Assembly: GCA_018806985.1 (NCBI GenBank)
Contig: JADANN010000149.1
Coordinates: forward strand, 186,001-250,000
DNA from: Angiostrongylus vasorum
Lineage: Eukaryota > Nematoda > Chromadorea > Rhabditida > Metastrongylidae
DNA: 64,000 nucleotides
Direction of reading: 5' to 3'
The notes below the pieces were generated by a model that had not been told where the DNA came from, did no database searches, and worked only from the letters and a program-made list of their open reading frames with translations. The position numbers and the translations under genes are program-made. This document shows positions 13,125 through 23,850 of the stretch, piece by piece (position 1 is the stretch's first letter; the number at the start of each line of letters is the position of its first letter).

Positions 13125-16100
13125 GTATATAATATGCACATATACATATGTATACTGAACTCACCAAGGAAACGACGTTCCATTTATATCATCGGCCAAC
13201 AGACGTCGCCCTTCTGTAGTCACTACGGTTCGTGATCCTGCATCGACAATGATTAATGACGGCGAAAATTCGAAGCCTAAAGCTCGTAACAGGCGGCTCT
13301 GCAAAACAGATGAGTCCTTTACCTAATTTCGACCTCAACCGTTGCATGATAAAACGGCGCTGAGCGTGACCTAAGCATCTTGTTAAGTATGCGTCGTTGA
13401 GAGTAACCAGTAATAAACAATAAAACATAGGAAGCATGTAACTACATATGTTCACATTGTGAATGCTGAAGCTTACCGTATGGTTTCTTCAGCAGCATAT
13501 AGAACTCATATTACGATTTGTTGCTGTATTAAGGTATTCGCAACGATGTTGGTTTTTCGATGACTACCAATAATTTTTGGATAATAAGAGTGCGTGACAA
13601 TCTGAGAACTTGAAAGACTTGTAGAGAGACGATGATCTCGGACTAACTTCGATACTCGGATACTTGGATGGCCTGTCCTCACTTGTTGTGCGGGCCCCAG
13701 CATAATCTCCATTTTTTCGGAGTTTTGCTGGTCCAGCCATTGTGGTTCTCTGGAATCCCGAGGTCAGCCTGGCCAAAGTCTGCCCAAGTCGTCAACACCA
13801 CAAGCAGTCGCTGGTCTTTGTGGATCAGGAGATTTGCCACCATGCGACTAGTTTGATGTCAGGACGTTGGTGGTTCCTGGTACTCGTTTACTCTTAGCTC
13901 GGCTTCCTGATGGAAACGCCGGATTCCTTCTCAGCTTGGGAGACACTGCCGGGTGGACAAATCCCCCGCTGTATATCGCAGTCTGACACCCATGACCACC
14001 TCCCAGCCACGACGAGGCGGCAAACGGTTTGGAGAGCGACGGTGCGCCGAGCTGCTGGCGCGATACATTGGCTTGTCGTCTGAGCGGGCCCTCTCTTCCC
14101 GCCCTTTCTCTCCATCTCTCCGTCTTTCTCCCGGTCATCCCTCGTTTCCTCGTCCTTCTGTTTATTTAGTAACCATCTCAGCAACTGTGGAAACAGCATG
14201 GACATCGAGAACATTGTGGCGAATACGATTTACATCAAGGCCAAACAGAGTGGCAGTCAGAAGTGGGGGAAAGAGCAAAAAGTGGAAGTTTATCCATTAC
14301 ACCGAGTACCTATCGCTGCGTTCTGAAACAGAAATCACTTACTCTTATATCGTTGAACGCCAACCGATTGGAAAACTGCTGTACCAAGATTTTTGTGAAT
14401 CATCAGGTCACTGATACTTCCAAGCATGTCTTTTTAAACAAGGTTGAGGAATATGAGACTTTTGACGGCGATGTGCAGTGTCGACGAGGATCGAGCTATT
14501 GCCAGTTTTCTCGCACCTGGCGGTGATACTCCCTAACAACCAGTAGTTGCTGCCGATTCGGCTACGCAAGATGAGGGACTTCGGACAGATCTCGAACTAA
14601 CGGTTTTTTAAAGTACTAATTTCATTTAAACTCAATCCAATATTTACACCTTTAAAGATAATCAAGTTATCAAAAATTCCAATGCGGCCGCAGCAGCTGT
14701 AGACTTGAAATGTGAATCTAGGAACATTACTGTGTCATGTTCCGGTTCACTCAGTAGCTACGCTGCTCGAAATGTGCGTTCAGCGGAAAAAAGAGCGTAA
14801 ATTGAAAATCTGTCGACTCCACAATTTAGGAATTTCATTAAAGTGGAATACGAGAAACAGTATATAAAAAATAAATATAAATATAAAAAATATAAATAAG
14901 TAAATAAGGACTCACCTTTGTAGCTGGCGGCTGTGGTGCGTAGACATACCAACCAGGTTGGGCGAGTTGCGAACAGCCACTCTCATCGTAGTTTGACCGA
15001 TAGTCAGTGTCAATCAAAATAACCGAGATGAGGGTCGGGTCACTAACGACATTTCCATTCTTCTTCTTTTTCTTCATGTTGAAGAAACGACGAATTCGAG
15101 CCGGCGAGCTAAACATGGCGCAATGTAAATAATTCACTGCTACTGCGCTTAGATTGCCATGCGCACGACCTTCATAAGACGAAGAGGTCTTCCATGACTT
15201 ATAGAAAGTCTATATGAATAAACACAGAGATTTTACAGGTTAAAATGTTCAGTAAGAATAAAACCCTATTCTTAAAGTGAAAAGCAATATTTCTAACCGC
15301 AGCTACCGAGATGTGGCTAGCAACTGTGCCTCGTATCCACTCTCATTTAATAAAAATTTATCGAACACTGCGTATTTCAATAAAACACTATTACTGCAAT
15401 ATTCTTAAAGCCTAACCATAGGCCTACAAAACTTGAGAATGACAACATTTGGCCTAAGAACTAATAATGAAAAGAATACAGAATTCAACCCATCATTTCA
15501 AAAAATACATGCACATTGATCCAACATATATTTAATAATTGATGTTCGGAAATCCCTTCACTATAACTCTTCCATACCCGCGCATAATTTGCACCTTTCT
15601 TTTCGGGATCGTTGCCCACCAATGAACTCTGCTTCATATATGGTGACACCAGTGAGGACTATTTGATAGATGGTAACTCGCATTCAGTCGAGAATAAAGT
15701 AGGTTAACGCGTTCTGATCCCCTTTATCAGCATTTGTATCCCTTTAGGATCCATTCGACCAATTTCTCAATTATCAGTTTTCGTTCTAAAAAACGAAGAC
15801 CGAGTTGATGTTTTGCAGCTTTTTCCCTGATTTTAATCATAGTTTGAGATAATATCCTATTGCCACCAAATTCACGAGGATGTTTGGTGCCGTGCCTGAC
15901 GCAATGAAGAATTGCACATACGCCATTAAAACCCACTAATATGGTATCGTTATTTATATACTTGACTTTCTATCTACCGCCTATTTTTTCATTGTAGTGT
16001 ATTACGTGGAATACAACCCTAATGCTGAAAAAAGAGCAAAACTGTGAACGTCGTACACTTTCGGGAGCTCACGTGCGGGCTATTCACCACACCAACCGAG

Positions 16101-18806
16101 GTCCTCTTTGCCCTTCTCTTCATTTGCTATTTCAAAACTATCCTTACATTCAGACACGTAGTTCCGCCCATACAAAGGTTCTTACCACCCCGGTTCCTTT
16201 TAAGAGAGTTGATAGTGTAAGAGAAACGAAACCATAAAATTGATGAAAATCCATTAAAAAAGATAATATCTGTTTCATTTGCTGCATTTTAACTGCATTT
16301 CCTAACCACGTGGCATGCATTGCTACATCACATATTTCAGCACCGCAAAAAAATCGGGATTTGTTCTTCCCCTCACAGCTTCACTTCTTCAGCATACTCC
16401 ATCAATTAGGAAAGTTGCCAGTCCCACCCACTATCGCTCTTTCACATCAGTGGAATCCATCATCAAACGAGCGGGCGACTTTGATCGCCGCCACCCACTT
16501 CAAACATGTTTTACTCCTTCAGGAAAGCTTTACAGCAGACTTGTTAAACGCATAAAGTCCTTCCCAGTAATTTCAACGTTATTCCTTAAATATGTTATAT
16601 TCATAGACCTACCAAGAATTTCATCGGCAAATTGGCACCAAACATGCCTGGGGAGGATACCAGCGCTGAAGGCCACCGAAAATCAATGCATAGAACATGT
16701 ATCCACTGAATCACCTCTAACGATGTTTGATGAAACGAATGCATGGTGCATCCCTCAGGGGATCGATCAGTGCCGAAAACTTTATCCTTTATCCCTTAAC
16801 AAGGATTCTTTTTCCTTATTCTTAAATATTCTGAGAAAACACTAATAATTTCTAGTATTCTAGTGCAACAGAACATTGTCAATTGTTCCCAAGATCGACT
16901 TTCTAGTAACCTCGGCATTGGATTATAAATCTGTCTGTGTCCATGAATCTGCGCTTACTACCGCTCAAAATTTGCGGAGCATCTATAACAAACTGCTGAC
17001 TTAACTTTTTAATACACCTGAAGCATCTTTTTTATATGCCTAAATAAATCTCTCCTTAGATAAAACAGAGAGGGGCTATCAACTTCAAATAGCGGCATTC
17101 AATGAGTAGAACGCCAAGCAATAACACAAAAAATGACAGCTATAATATTCTTTCACTGAGATCTTTACTTTGATAAAAAAAAGTACTGGATAACGACTTA
17201 ATATCCCATAACATAGAGTTAAATAAACAACATCTATAGGGAAAACTGGAGTGTTTTATTAAGGATAAATATCGCAATAACGCTTTTCAGTGCTTTAACT
17301 TTTACAATGGATCGAGCAGGTCGACCGAACCTACCCAGGGGGTTTGACTACGCACCGGCCCACCAGGCCACTCATTCCTCCGTGGCGAGATTACTAGCAG
17401 ACTTGTCCGGGTGAGCCTACTGCTTTTAATCCACGTGAAAGCGCCTTGTCCTGGCTATCCCAGGGTCACAGAAAGAATGGTCTCCACCAGCATTTACCAA
17501 TATCCGTAACGAAGAAAAACTTGGTTCTGACTGCTGCTTGACGATTTCCATTTCATCGTGAATGTCGTAGAATGTCGGTCGAGTCCATTCTCCCTGGAGT
17601 CCTGAGATAACCGGGCTAGAGCGTTGCCACTTGGACTAAAGAGAATGATTTTCCCCGGACAACTCTGGTACCAATTTCTCAAGCTTAGAGAAATAAGAGG
17701 CTTGCTGGGCCCGAAGCGGGATCGAACCAGCACTGTGTTCGTGAAGGCCGGCAGCACTACCAGTGTGCTAACCGCCTCTATACTATTTCATAGTAGGAGC
17801 TTATAAACAAGAGGTACGACAAGAAACGGTCGCACTTCGGAAGCAACAAAGTGGAAGCTTGCTGGAATCTAATTCAGCCGTACAACTGGCAGGTCTGCTT
17901 CCGACCTGTGCACAAGCCATTTTAAGAAGCAAGAAATGTGAAATACACCAAAAGTAGCATTTCTTTACCGCACTGATATGTAGCAATAATTCATTTTTAT
18001 TTCTTCCCAGATGAAGAATGAGATAGAAAGCATGAAGAAAATACTGCATAAGAAACAAAAACAAAAACCGCGCGTTCAGACTATGATTTTGATCCTTCTC
18101 ACAATTCAAGAACATCCCGGAATATGTTGTATGAAGGTCTATAGGAGCATTCCATACTTTCCTTTTCACTGTAAGCTTGTTTTACTCTATAAACGCTTTC
18201 AGAAGTCTGTCTCTGTCTGTGAACGACTCGCGAATTGCAATCAAGTAACGAAATCGGCCACTGGCAGATGCTTACGAAACGACGACGCTTATAACTATTC
18301 CACAAATTGTTCAGTTTACGATCAGATCTAGTTGAAAGCCATTAGGACAGTCTGATACAACCGTAATAGTCAATATGAACACAACTGCTAATTTTGTAAA
18401 ACTTGTAACGTATAACTTATAGCGTAGAACTTGTAATTTCTACCGGCACGGTGACTGATTCTACTTCATATAACCCGTAATGAAAGAAATCTGTTTAACA
18501 ATCCAACTGCGAAACTCGAGCAATGATTAACACATTTTCCTTCTTAAAAAAGATATGGACTGCTCACCTGTGCGTTTTGTCTTTGTCTCCTCTTTCATTT
18601 TTTTTGCGTACCATGTTGTCGAGCTTTAAGCTTATATCGGCTCCTTTAATGCCAGCAGTGAGGAAGAATACAACGTATTGGCTGTTGCTCATCACATGAT
18701 CGAGAGTTACCAGCAAAGATGCATCATCCTTCCCCGGCTTTCCACTCGGGACCTTCACGAGTGATGCATTTCGAAAACAGCTCTCATAAAGCTCATCAAA
18801 TAACAT
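7830..18806 (-). CDS. Nucleoredoxin-like protein, three thioredoxin-fold domains
   Basis: Ten exons chain in phase on the minus strand: 18806-18568, 15108-14916, 13298-13165, 11764-11638, 10955-10821, 9622-9553, 9447-9268, 9105-8928, 8763-8679, 8066-7830. They give 525 residues. Domain 1 (about 1-190) has the fold's last strands (FEFSPSLIIVDAGSR, then FPWW) but AGIKGAD at 51-57 where CPPC is expected. Domain 2 (about 190-345) has GAQWCPPCRQW with the active site at 231-235, split by an intron after the Trp, then GIPSLILLDSAGRV and FPWGPRPLYEL. A charged helix (KIAERRIEELERK, about residue 390) leads to domain 3 (ELPLICIVDGLAGQ, LQWVPLP). The layout resembles nucleoredoxin (human 435 residues), a thiol-disulfide oxidoreductase tied to redox control of Wnt signalling. 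No signal peptide is seen, so it is probably cytosolic. Exon edges are inferred from phase and homology. Confidence 0.9.
10205..10275 (+). repeat. Family A SINE, 3' fragment, in nucleoredoxin-like intron 5
   Basis: Only the 3' part is present (acaatgcttaatggagtctg, gatgcgtggtgtag, ggattgaccaacgtagaaca). It faces a minus-oriented copy about 100 bp away. Confidence 0.6.
10380..10640 (-). repeat. Family A SINE in nucleoredoxin-like intron 5
   Basis: Forward landmarks are gtcatgcattcgattccatt, ctggtaccaatttgcctacc and a decayed head near 10610-10635 (aaccattacgctatatg). It is a diverged minus-oriented copy, the same strand as the host gene. Confidence 0.7.
12375..12735 (-). repeat. Family B SINE in nucleoredoxin-like intron 3
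   Basis: Forward landmarks are cttcacatcttctgtgcggg, ctgctacttgaagatttcg, gaatgtcgttaaatggtgct and cccgacccccgaaggg, with a tRNA-like head near 12690-12735 (ccaaccacaaccgtgcgcg). A family C copy appears to continue at about 12740-12890 (gaaccgcacggtgtggtggt, acctgcggtctag). Confidence 0.75.
13069..13119. repeat. (AT)n microsatellite in nucleoredoxin-like intron 3
   Basis: An uninterrupted AT dinucleotide run of about 50 bp, followed by degenerate gtatatgtatat units to about 13150. It lies 15-100 bp downstream of exon 3 (exon end 13165 on the minus strand), close to the 5' splice site. Confidence 0.97.
13655..14036 (+). repeat. Family D structured repeat in nucleoredoxin-like intron 2
   Basis: It runs from ggcctgtcctcacttgttgt through tctggaatcccgaggtcagc, ttgccaccatgcgactag and cttggctcgg-type blocks to the cacctcccagccacgacgag end. 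It has the same order as copies at 24.6, 27.2, 37.6, 40.0, 40.9 and 52.0 kb. It lies directly upstream of the GRK-like fragment. Confidence 0.85.
14198..14610 (+). pseudogene. Frameshifted GRK4/5/6-type receptor kinase N-terminal fragment
   Basis: The ATG at 14198 opens MDIENIVANTIYIKAK, matching the start of GRK4/5/6-class kinases. An apparent extra G in the run at 14265-14269 moves the frame; it then reads GKSKKW, VERQPIGKLLYQDFCES. A second shift near 14400 leads to FLNKVEEYETFDGD and QCRRGS. A third near 14490 leads to ASFLAPGGDTP and a stop. These blocks belong to the N-terminal helix and RGS-homology region; no kinase domain follows. The sequence is continuous without recognisable introns and is preceded by about 150 bp of C/T-rich sequence that could be a 5' leader, so a retrocopy of a truncated mRNA is plausible. 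It is antisense within intron 2 of the nucleoredoxin-like gene. In GRKs this region docks receptors; here it is broken. Confidence 0.8.
16615..16790 (+). repeat. Family A SINE, 5'-truncated, in nucleoredoxin-like intron 1
   Basis: It starts within the body (ggcaaattggcaccaaacat) and runs to the 3' end (gatcagtgccgaaaactttatcc). The head with the A and B boxes is missing. It accounts for the second half of an apparent 176-codon plus-strand open frame (16315-16845), which is therefore not a gene. Confidence 0.8.
17505..17780 (-). repeat. Family B SINE in nucleoredoxin-like intron 1
   Basis: Forward landmarks are ctgctgcttgacgatttcc, ccattctccctggagtcctg, ggtaccaatttctcaagc and gggatcgaaccagcactgtg, the last being a good reverse-complement B box. 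Its 3' tail is shortened. Confidence 0.8.
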
Positions 18807-18816
18807 CTGAAATGAA
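18807..18816 (-). other. Candidate spliced-leader acceptor of the nucleoredoxin-like gene
   Basis: The minus strand reads cttcatttcag immediately before the ATG of exon 1, so the mature mRNA would have almost no 5' UTR of its own. This fits SL trans-splicing in nematodes. The alternative is an ordinary acceptor with an upstream coding exon; upstream frames close with a TAA just 5' of the acceptor, but a distant exon is not excluded. Confidence 0.5.
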
Positions 18817-20579
18817 GTTAACAACGTTCGTTCCTATGAGTTACGCATATATCGAACCTATAGGCATCAAAAATTCCAACATAAGGACAAGATGAATAAA
18901 CAAATAGATTGGAGACACAAACGACTACTGTCAGAGCGAGTATATGAGTATGAGTAAAAAACTGCACCAGAAAAAGACCAATGACTTTGTCACTTTGTGA
19001 TCTTAAGCAGTCAAGCAATTGATTTTACCCTTCGGCAACGAAGCTGGGCTTCTTGACAATCGACGATAATTTCCCGATCAATGGAATATTTCAGGAATTC
19101 AGGAGTCAACATAAGAGAATCTGCTCTCTCGCATTAACCACATATATAAACATATATTTATTGATTTATTTATTTATACAGTCCCCTTCCAAATTCAAAC
19201 ATGCTTGGAAATCGAAATTTCGAGAAACCGAAAATGAAATTTAGGAGCTTTAAAATATCCAGAGGAAAAGCGGCAACTTCAAACAGAGAACAACACGGTG
19301 TCCTGCTAGATTGAAATCCCACTAGCTCATTTGCTCTCATGTTCGAAATATGAGCCTTAAAGCAAAAAAAGTGGAAGGAAAATATGTCGTCGGCTTCAAA
19401 AAGTCGGAATTTCAACGAGCCATCATGTGAGGCAGACAGAGATTTGAGAAATTTAATAGTTTTTATTGCAGCTAATAAAATTAACTACGAGCTCAGCTAT
19501 ATTGATTTAAAGCTGATAGCAGCCACCATTTTCGTAGCGCGTGACTCCTATACGGGTCACATTGTCGTGTGGGGGGTTAACATGCCGAAAGCGAAAAATT
19601 ATGACTCTTAATTGTGATGGGAAGAAAATTTTTTGGAAAAACCACACAATGACAGAAGGATCTACGGTGAAGACGAATAAAACACGAATATTTAGAAAAG
19701 AAAATGAAGTCATTTCACAAAGTCCCTATATGAACATGAAAGTAGTGAAGAGAAACTGATGAGAAAACATGTTTAATGAGAGGAATCTCTGATATAAACG
19801 ATGACGACACAAGGGACTCAACATAGCAGCTGAAAGTAAAAAATTGAGGCCATGATAACTGTTATAGATTCAATACATAGCACAAATAGTACGCGTCACA
19901 TCCTCGAACACACTCGATCAATAGCCAGCCAGAAGCGATGAATTCTTTGCGTGAATGTAGACCCATTTAGAACAAAGAAGTCTCTTGGTCATTCTTCTAT
20001 TGATTCTTTATTCTTTCAACCACAATATCATAATCCAATGTGGCTTCGTCTTAGAAAAGGTCACTAGTAAACAACGATGAGTTCACAAGAGTAACTTCTG
20101 TACGTTACTAATGCACTTCCTAGTGACATTTCGAGAACGCATAAGAAAGCGAGAACGGATTGAGTTTCCAAACTGAGCTGAAATGATTGAAAACCAAGAA
20201 ATTTCGGACCTAATAGAGCTATTTACATAAAAATTCTAGCTGTCCTGTGACTTCTGTTGATCTAACCAACTAACTTTGTTGAGATGACGTGAAAATGGTA
20301 CCGATTGTGTGATTCGATGTCTGACGTTTCGGCGACTACGCCTTCTCTTACAGGCTGGACGTATTTCTGTATTACTAGTGAAGATCTATGAATATCAGGT
20401 TATTTAAAACCATAAACCCTTTGGGAAAGTGTGAGGCCACCCGTATGTTCTTCACGTCGGGTGAGGTGTGATACAGACCCACGCTAAAAAACTACTGTGA
20501 GAAAAGGCACCAGATCAAAGTGTGATAGGGGGGCATTAGTCCTTCCGAATCCTTTTTGGATTTTTGAAATTAATCCAAA
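18817..20579. other. Upstream flank of the nucleoredoxin-like gene; no gene recognised
   Basis: Repeat-poor AT-rich sequence expected to hold the promoter of the minus-strand gene. A short tttattgatttatttattta stretch lies near 19155-19178. Several 60-80 codon open frames occur, none with a recognisable motif. A cgtttcggcgactacgcctt block near 20325 resembles short blocks at 11305, 25105 and 54130 and may be part of another repeat. Confidence 0.45.
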
Positions 20580-20589
20580 CATTTCGAGA

Positions 20590-21545
20590 ATTTAGCGCGT
20601 TTACGTTTTCGATTACAGCGCCGGCATCGTGACAGTAGCTCAAAATCATCACCGTTTGCTTTTCTGCTCTTCTAGAACTTTTAGTTTTCGTGAAGATGTT
20701 GTTCTATGCAGACACAAAGTGGTCTGTCCATTTCGGCAACGTACTTAACTGCATGCCTTACATGAGACTAATAATGTGCCCAATCGCCGTTTGCCGTTGG
20801 ACAGATCGCGCAATTTTCCGAGCTACATAGACGATCATAGACAGTTACAGACTAACTGACGGCGTAGGGTATTAGGTGGGAGGTGCAACAGAATTTTCGA
20901 GACCAGTCCTTTTTAGAAAACTCTTAATAGCGCCACTCCTTTCGTTTGATATAAAGGGTAGCTTGAAAGAGATATTATTTAGGTCTGAGATATTGTTTTT
21001 GGGGCAAAAACCCTACCTTCTGGTCTAACCCCCAGTGGCTTTTGCTTTGTAGCCATTCGAAATGGGTACTTTTCGTGGCAAGTTTAGCGTATCCTTCCTT
21101 CCCTCTTCTCCCTGTGCATGCATTTTGCGCCCATTCGGTATATGTTCTTGTTATGTGGTTCTTCTCATGTGTGAAGAATGAGAGGAGAGGTAGTGCACTA
21201 GTTTTTACCACTTAGTTTTGGATACCACTTTGTGATGCAGCTGTTTTCTAAAAGGTTTGTTTGACTGTTTAAGAATAGAAGCCAGTTCTTCTTAGGTTTT
21301 TTTCTCGCGTAAATTTCATTTGCTCTAACTGTATATTTAACAATTCAAAGCATTTTCTCATCTCTTGTTGTGAGGAGCACATAATGAAGAACTTGTATAA
21401 ATACAGATAATAGAGTAAACGTCGGTGATCGAGAACTGCAGCTTCCACCTTAGATATTAAGGCGTTGAAAGGGCTTGGTGCTAATCGGTGCCCCATGGCT
21501 AAACCTCTAATCTGTCTGAAATGTCTTTCCGACCATCTCAAGATT
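20590..21545 (-). mobile_element. Penelope-like element remnant (RT end, linker, GIY-YIG)
   Basis: Read on the minus strand from 21541: an RT segment with IRGLAMGHRLAP and EMRKCFELLN, in which the expected YIDD motif has decayed to YLYK. A linker near 20895-20965 reads FKLPFISNERS. Below about 20880 come NCAICP-type and DRPLCVCIE blocks of the GIY-YIG endonuclease region, with frame breaks. Canonical Penelope-like elements pair an RT with a C-terminal GIY-YIG nuclease. The copy is 5'-truncated, broken by stops, and cannot be active. Family assignment follows the order of motifs, which the copies at 22.05 and 52.5 kb share. Confidence 0.78.
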
Positions 21546-21609
21546 GAACAACTAAGATATTACGTATAACTTTTGATTTACTGCCTACTATTTGTTCATG
21601 GTAGGGAAT

Positions 21610-21985
21610 TATGTGAAGCACAATCACAATGACGCTGAGACATTTGCAAAACTCAAATCCCAGGCCAATTAGATTCGAACACACACGATCACCCTTTCCG
21701 GGGTCTCACAAAAATCATGCGCGGTAAATAAAAAGTTATACATCGTGATTTCAAACACAGCCTCAGCTTAGATGGGTTCAATGGCGATTTATGCTCTCCA
21801 GATCGTTTCCTTTGACGGGTGAATGCTGATACCATCATTAGGGTAAAAAACCGGCAGAAAGGCAAATTTAGAGCCTCAGTGATGCAGTGGATAGCACGTA
21901 GCCCTGGCAAGGGTAATCGTGGTTCCATATGGCCTGGTTTCCAAGTTTTGCAAATATCCCATCATCGTTGTGGTTGCATTTAAAC
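21610..21985. repeat. Family C SINE pair, head-to-head
   Basis: A minus-oriented fragment (21612-21720: gacgctgagacatttgcaaa, accctttccggggtctcac) abuts a plus-oriented copy (21725-21985: gcctcagcttagatgggttc, gcctcagtgatgcagtggat, tgcaaatatcccatcatcgt). The pair lies between two diverging Penelope-like remnants. Confidence 0.8.
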
Positions 21986-22049
21986 TAAAACGTTGTTTTA
22001 AGAGAGCTATTAGCTGTTGAATGGATAAGTCACAGATATTTATTCAGAT

Positions 22050-23025
22050 GCTTGGATCAGAGGGCTCGTCATGAGACACCGATTAGCACCATGCCCTGTA
22101 ATCAATCGCCTTCATGTCTATGGTGGAAACATCAGTTGTCGATCACCGATCTTTACTCTACTATCGATAGATAGACGACTGCTTAATCGTATGCCGACAA
22201 GAAGAGATGGAAAAATGATTTGAACTGTTAAATAGACAGTTAGAGTAAATAAAAGTTATGCGAGGAAAACCTAACGAGAACTGTCTCCCATTCTTAAATA
22301 TCCAAATAAAGCTTTAAGAAAGTACCCTACATCACTAACTTCGTATCGGAAATCAAGTAGTACAAATATATTAGTACACTACCTCTCCTCTCATCCCTCA
22401 CGCATGAGAAAAGCACTTGACAGAAACACGTACCGAACGGTTAAAAAAAGGGGGAACAGAACAAGATGAAAAGAAAAAATCGCCATACTTAGCAAGAAAA
22501 ATGGTCATTTCCAGTGCCTGTTACCCCCGCAGCCACTCTGGTCATGTCAATGCTTGGATCATGCCCCCAAAATAATGTCTGAAACTTAGATAAGATCCCT
22601 TTCAAGCTACCCTTCATATCAAACGAAAGAAGCAGTGCTATTAAGAGGTCTCTAAAAAAGAAGTGGTCTTGAGAATTTTGTATTAATTATTATGTTACTA
22701 TCGACTATTCTATGCCGTCGACTAGTCCAGAATCATTTCTATAGTCGTCAATGTAACATCAAAAATTCACTGATCTGCCCTAAGACCAGAGAAAGAGACT
22801 GCATTAATTCAGGTACAGTACACTTAATTTGTAAGGCATACTGTGAGGAATACATTAACGAAACGAGTAGACCACTTTATGTCTGCATAAAAGATCTAGA
22901 AGGAAAACTGAACACTCGACAAAGTACTCATCCAGGTACTCATAGGGCACACAGCCACACTGGCGATGACTTTGAAGTGACTGTCGTGATCCTGGCGCAA
23001 AAGATAGAAGGCCTCAATAGATGAC
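22050..23025 (+). mobile_element. Penelope-like element remnant (RT fragment and GIY-YIG)
   Basis: The RT part near 22066-22330 reads as RGLVMRHRLAPCP, then CRQEEMEK-like and LPFLNIQIK-like pieces across frame breaks. The linker at 22590-22680 matches the 20.9 kb copy on the other strand (forward cctttcaagctacccttcat, atatcaaacgaaag). A 110-codon open frame at 22692-23024 holds RERDCINSGTVHLICKAYCE, EYINETSRPLYVCIKDLEGK and DDFEVTVVILAQ, the GIY-YIG region with its preceding cysteine-containing linker. The Gly of the usual EYIGE is Asn here. It is decayed, and its 3' end is joined to a family B fragment. Confidence 0.82.
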
Positions 23026-23110
23026 GTGTGCAAGGAAACGAACCGACTGCTAGAACTGCTGGGATTCGCACATTAAAGGCGAACATGAGCGCTGTAAAAT
23101 AAGTAAATAA
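23020..23110 (+). repeat. Family B SINE, 3' fragment
   Basis: It carries gcaaggaaacgaaccgactg, gaactgctgggattcgcaca and gtaaaataagtaaataag, the 3' part of family B. It follows the GIY-YIG remnant with no gap. No gene was seen in 23112-23600. Confidence 0.7.
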
Positions 23111-23604
23111 GAAACAAATCTTTACACGTTTCCCAATAATTTTTGTCATTTGACTCCTATTAAGTCTGAATACATCCAAAATCAATTTTTTTTAAACGTA
23201 TATCTGAATGTTCTTTATACCATTTAGCCTCCAGTTCACCTCTGTGCTTGCCTTTCTCGTCTGCACACTATGCCTTTACTGTATTAAGATCCAATGCAAT
23301 ATAACTGCTACTTTCAATATTACTTATACATGACAGAACACTTAGTTTTTAGGAGATCTTTACAAGCAATTTATCCAAATCGACCCCCTTTTACGCAACC
23401 AGCAAAATTTGCATTTCCTTCATTTAATCCCCTTACTTTCAGCAAATGCTTGTACCCTTACTTTAGAAACGGATTACATAAATATGCAACGATAATGCGA
23501 AGAGATGAACTTAGCGCCGAGGATCAATATAGTGCTAAAGACTAGTAAAGGCCAACTAAAGGTCAAAAGACCGTTGAACGTACAACTAAAATCATTCACA
23601 ATCT

Positions 23605-23850
23605 TAACCTTTTTTATTTAGTGCCTACTACAATTTTTAAGGGCAGGGTATCACGTGAAATACAACTAAGATTATGCTGAGATATTTGCAAAACTACGGA
23701 CCGCAGGTGTCTGCGGTGGGGGGACGAACGCGCTATTGTCCTTTCCGGGGAGTAACGCGTTCACCACCACACCATGCGGGTCCTTCGTTTCGCCCGTCTC
23801 TCAGCTAGTCTATCGATCGGCGCCATCAGCAATCACCCATTTTTTAAATC
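23605..23850 (-). repeat. Family C SINE
   Basis: A near-full minus-oriented copy: tttatttagtgcctactaca, gctgagatatttgcaaaact, cggaccgcaggtgtctgcgg, cctttccggggagtaacgcg, caccatgcgggtccttcgtt, then ccatcagcaatcacccat. It matches the 28.5 kb and 54.6 kb copies closely. The next stretch, 23855-24608, has no recognised gene. Confidence 0.88.

Noticed and set aside
12940..13183. Overlapping Tyr/Ile-repeat frames
   Set aside because: They are translations of the (AT)n microsatellite.
13953..14414. 153-codon plus-strand open frame as an intact gene
   Set aside because: It starts in a family D repeat and only its last part is the GRK-like sequence, which is out of frame with the true GRK start at 14198.
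16315..16845. 176-codon plus-strand open frame
   Set aside because: Its second half is a truncated family A SINE, and it lies within the large first intron of the nucleoredoxin-like gene on the opposite strand.
20300..20370. A possible small RNA or riboswitch-like block (cgtttcggcgactacgcctt)
   Set aside because: Similar blocks at 11305, 25105 and 54130 suggest a dispersed repeat instead.
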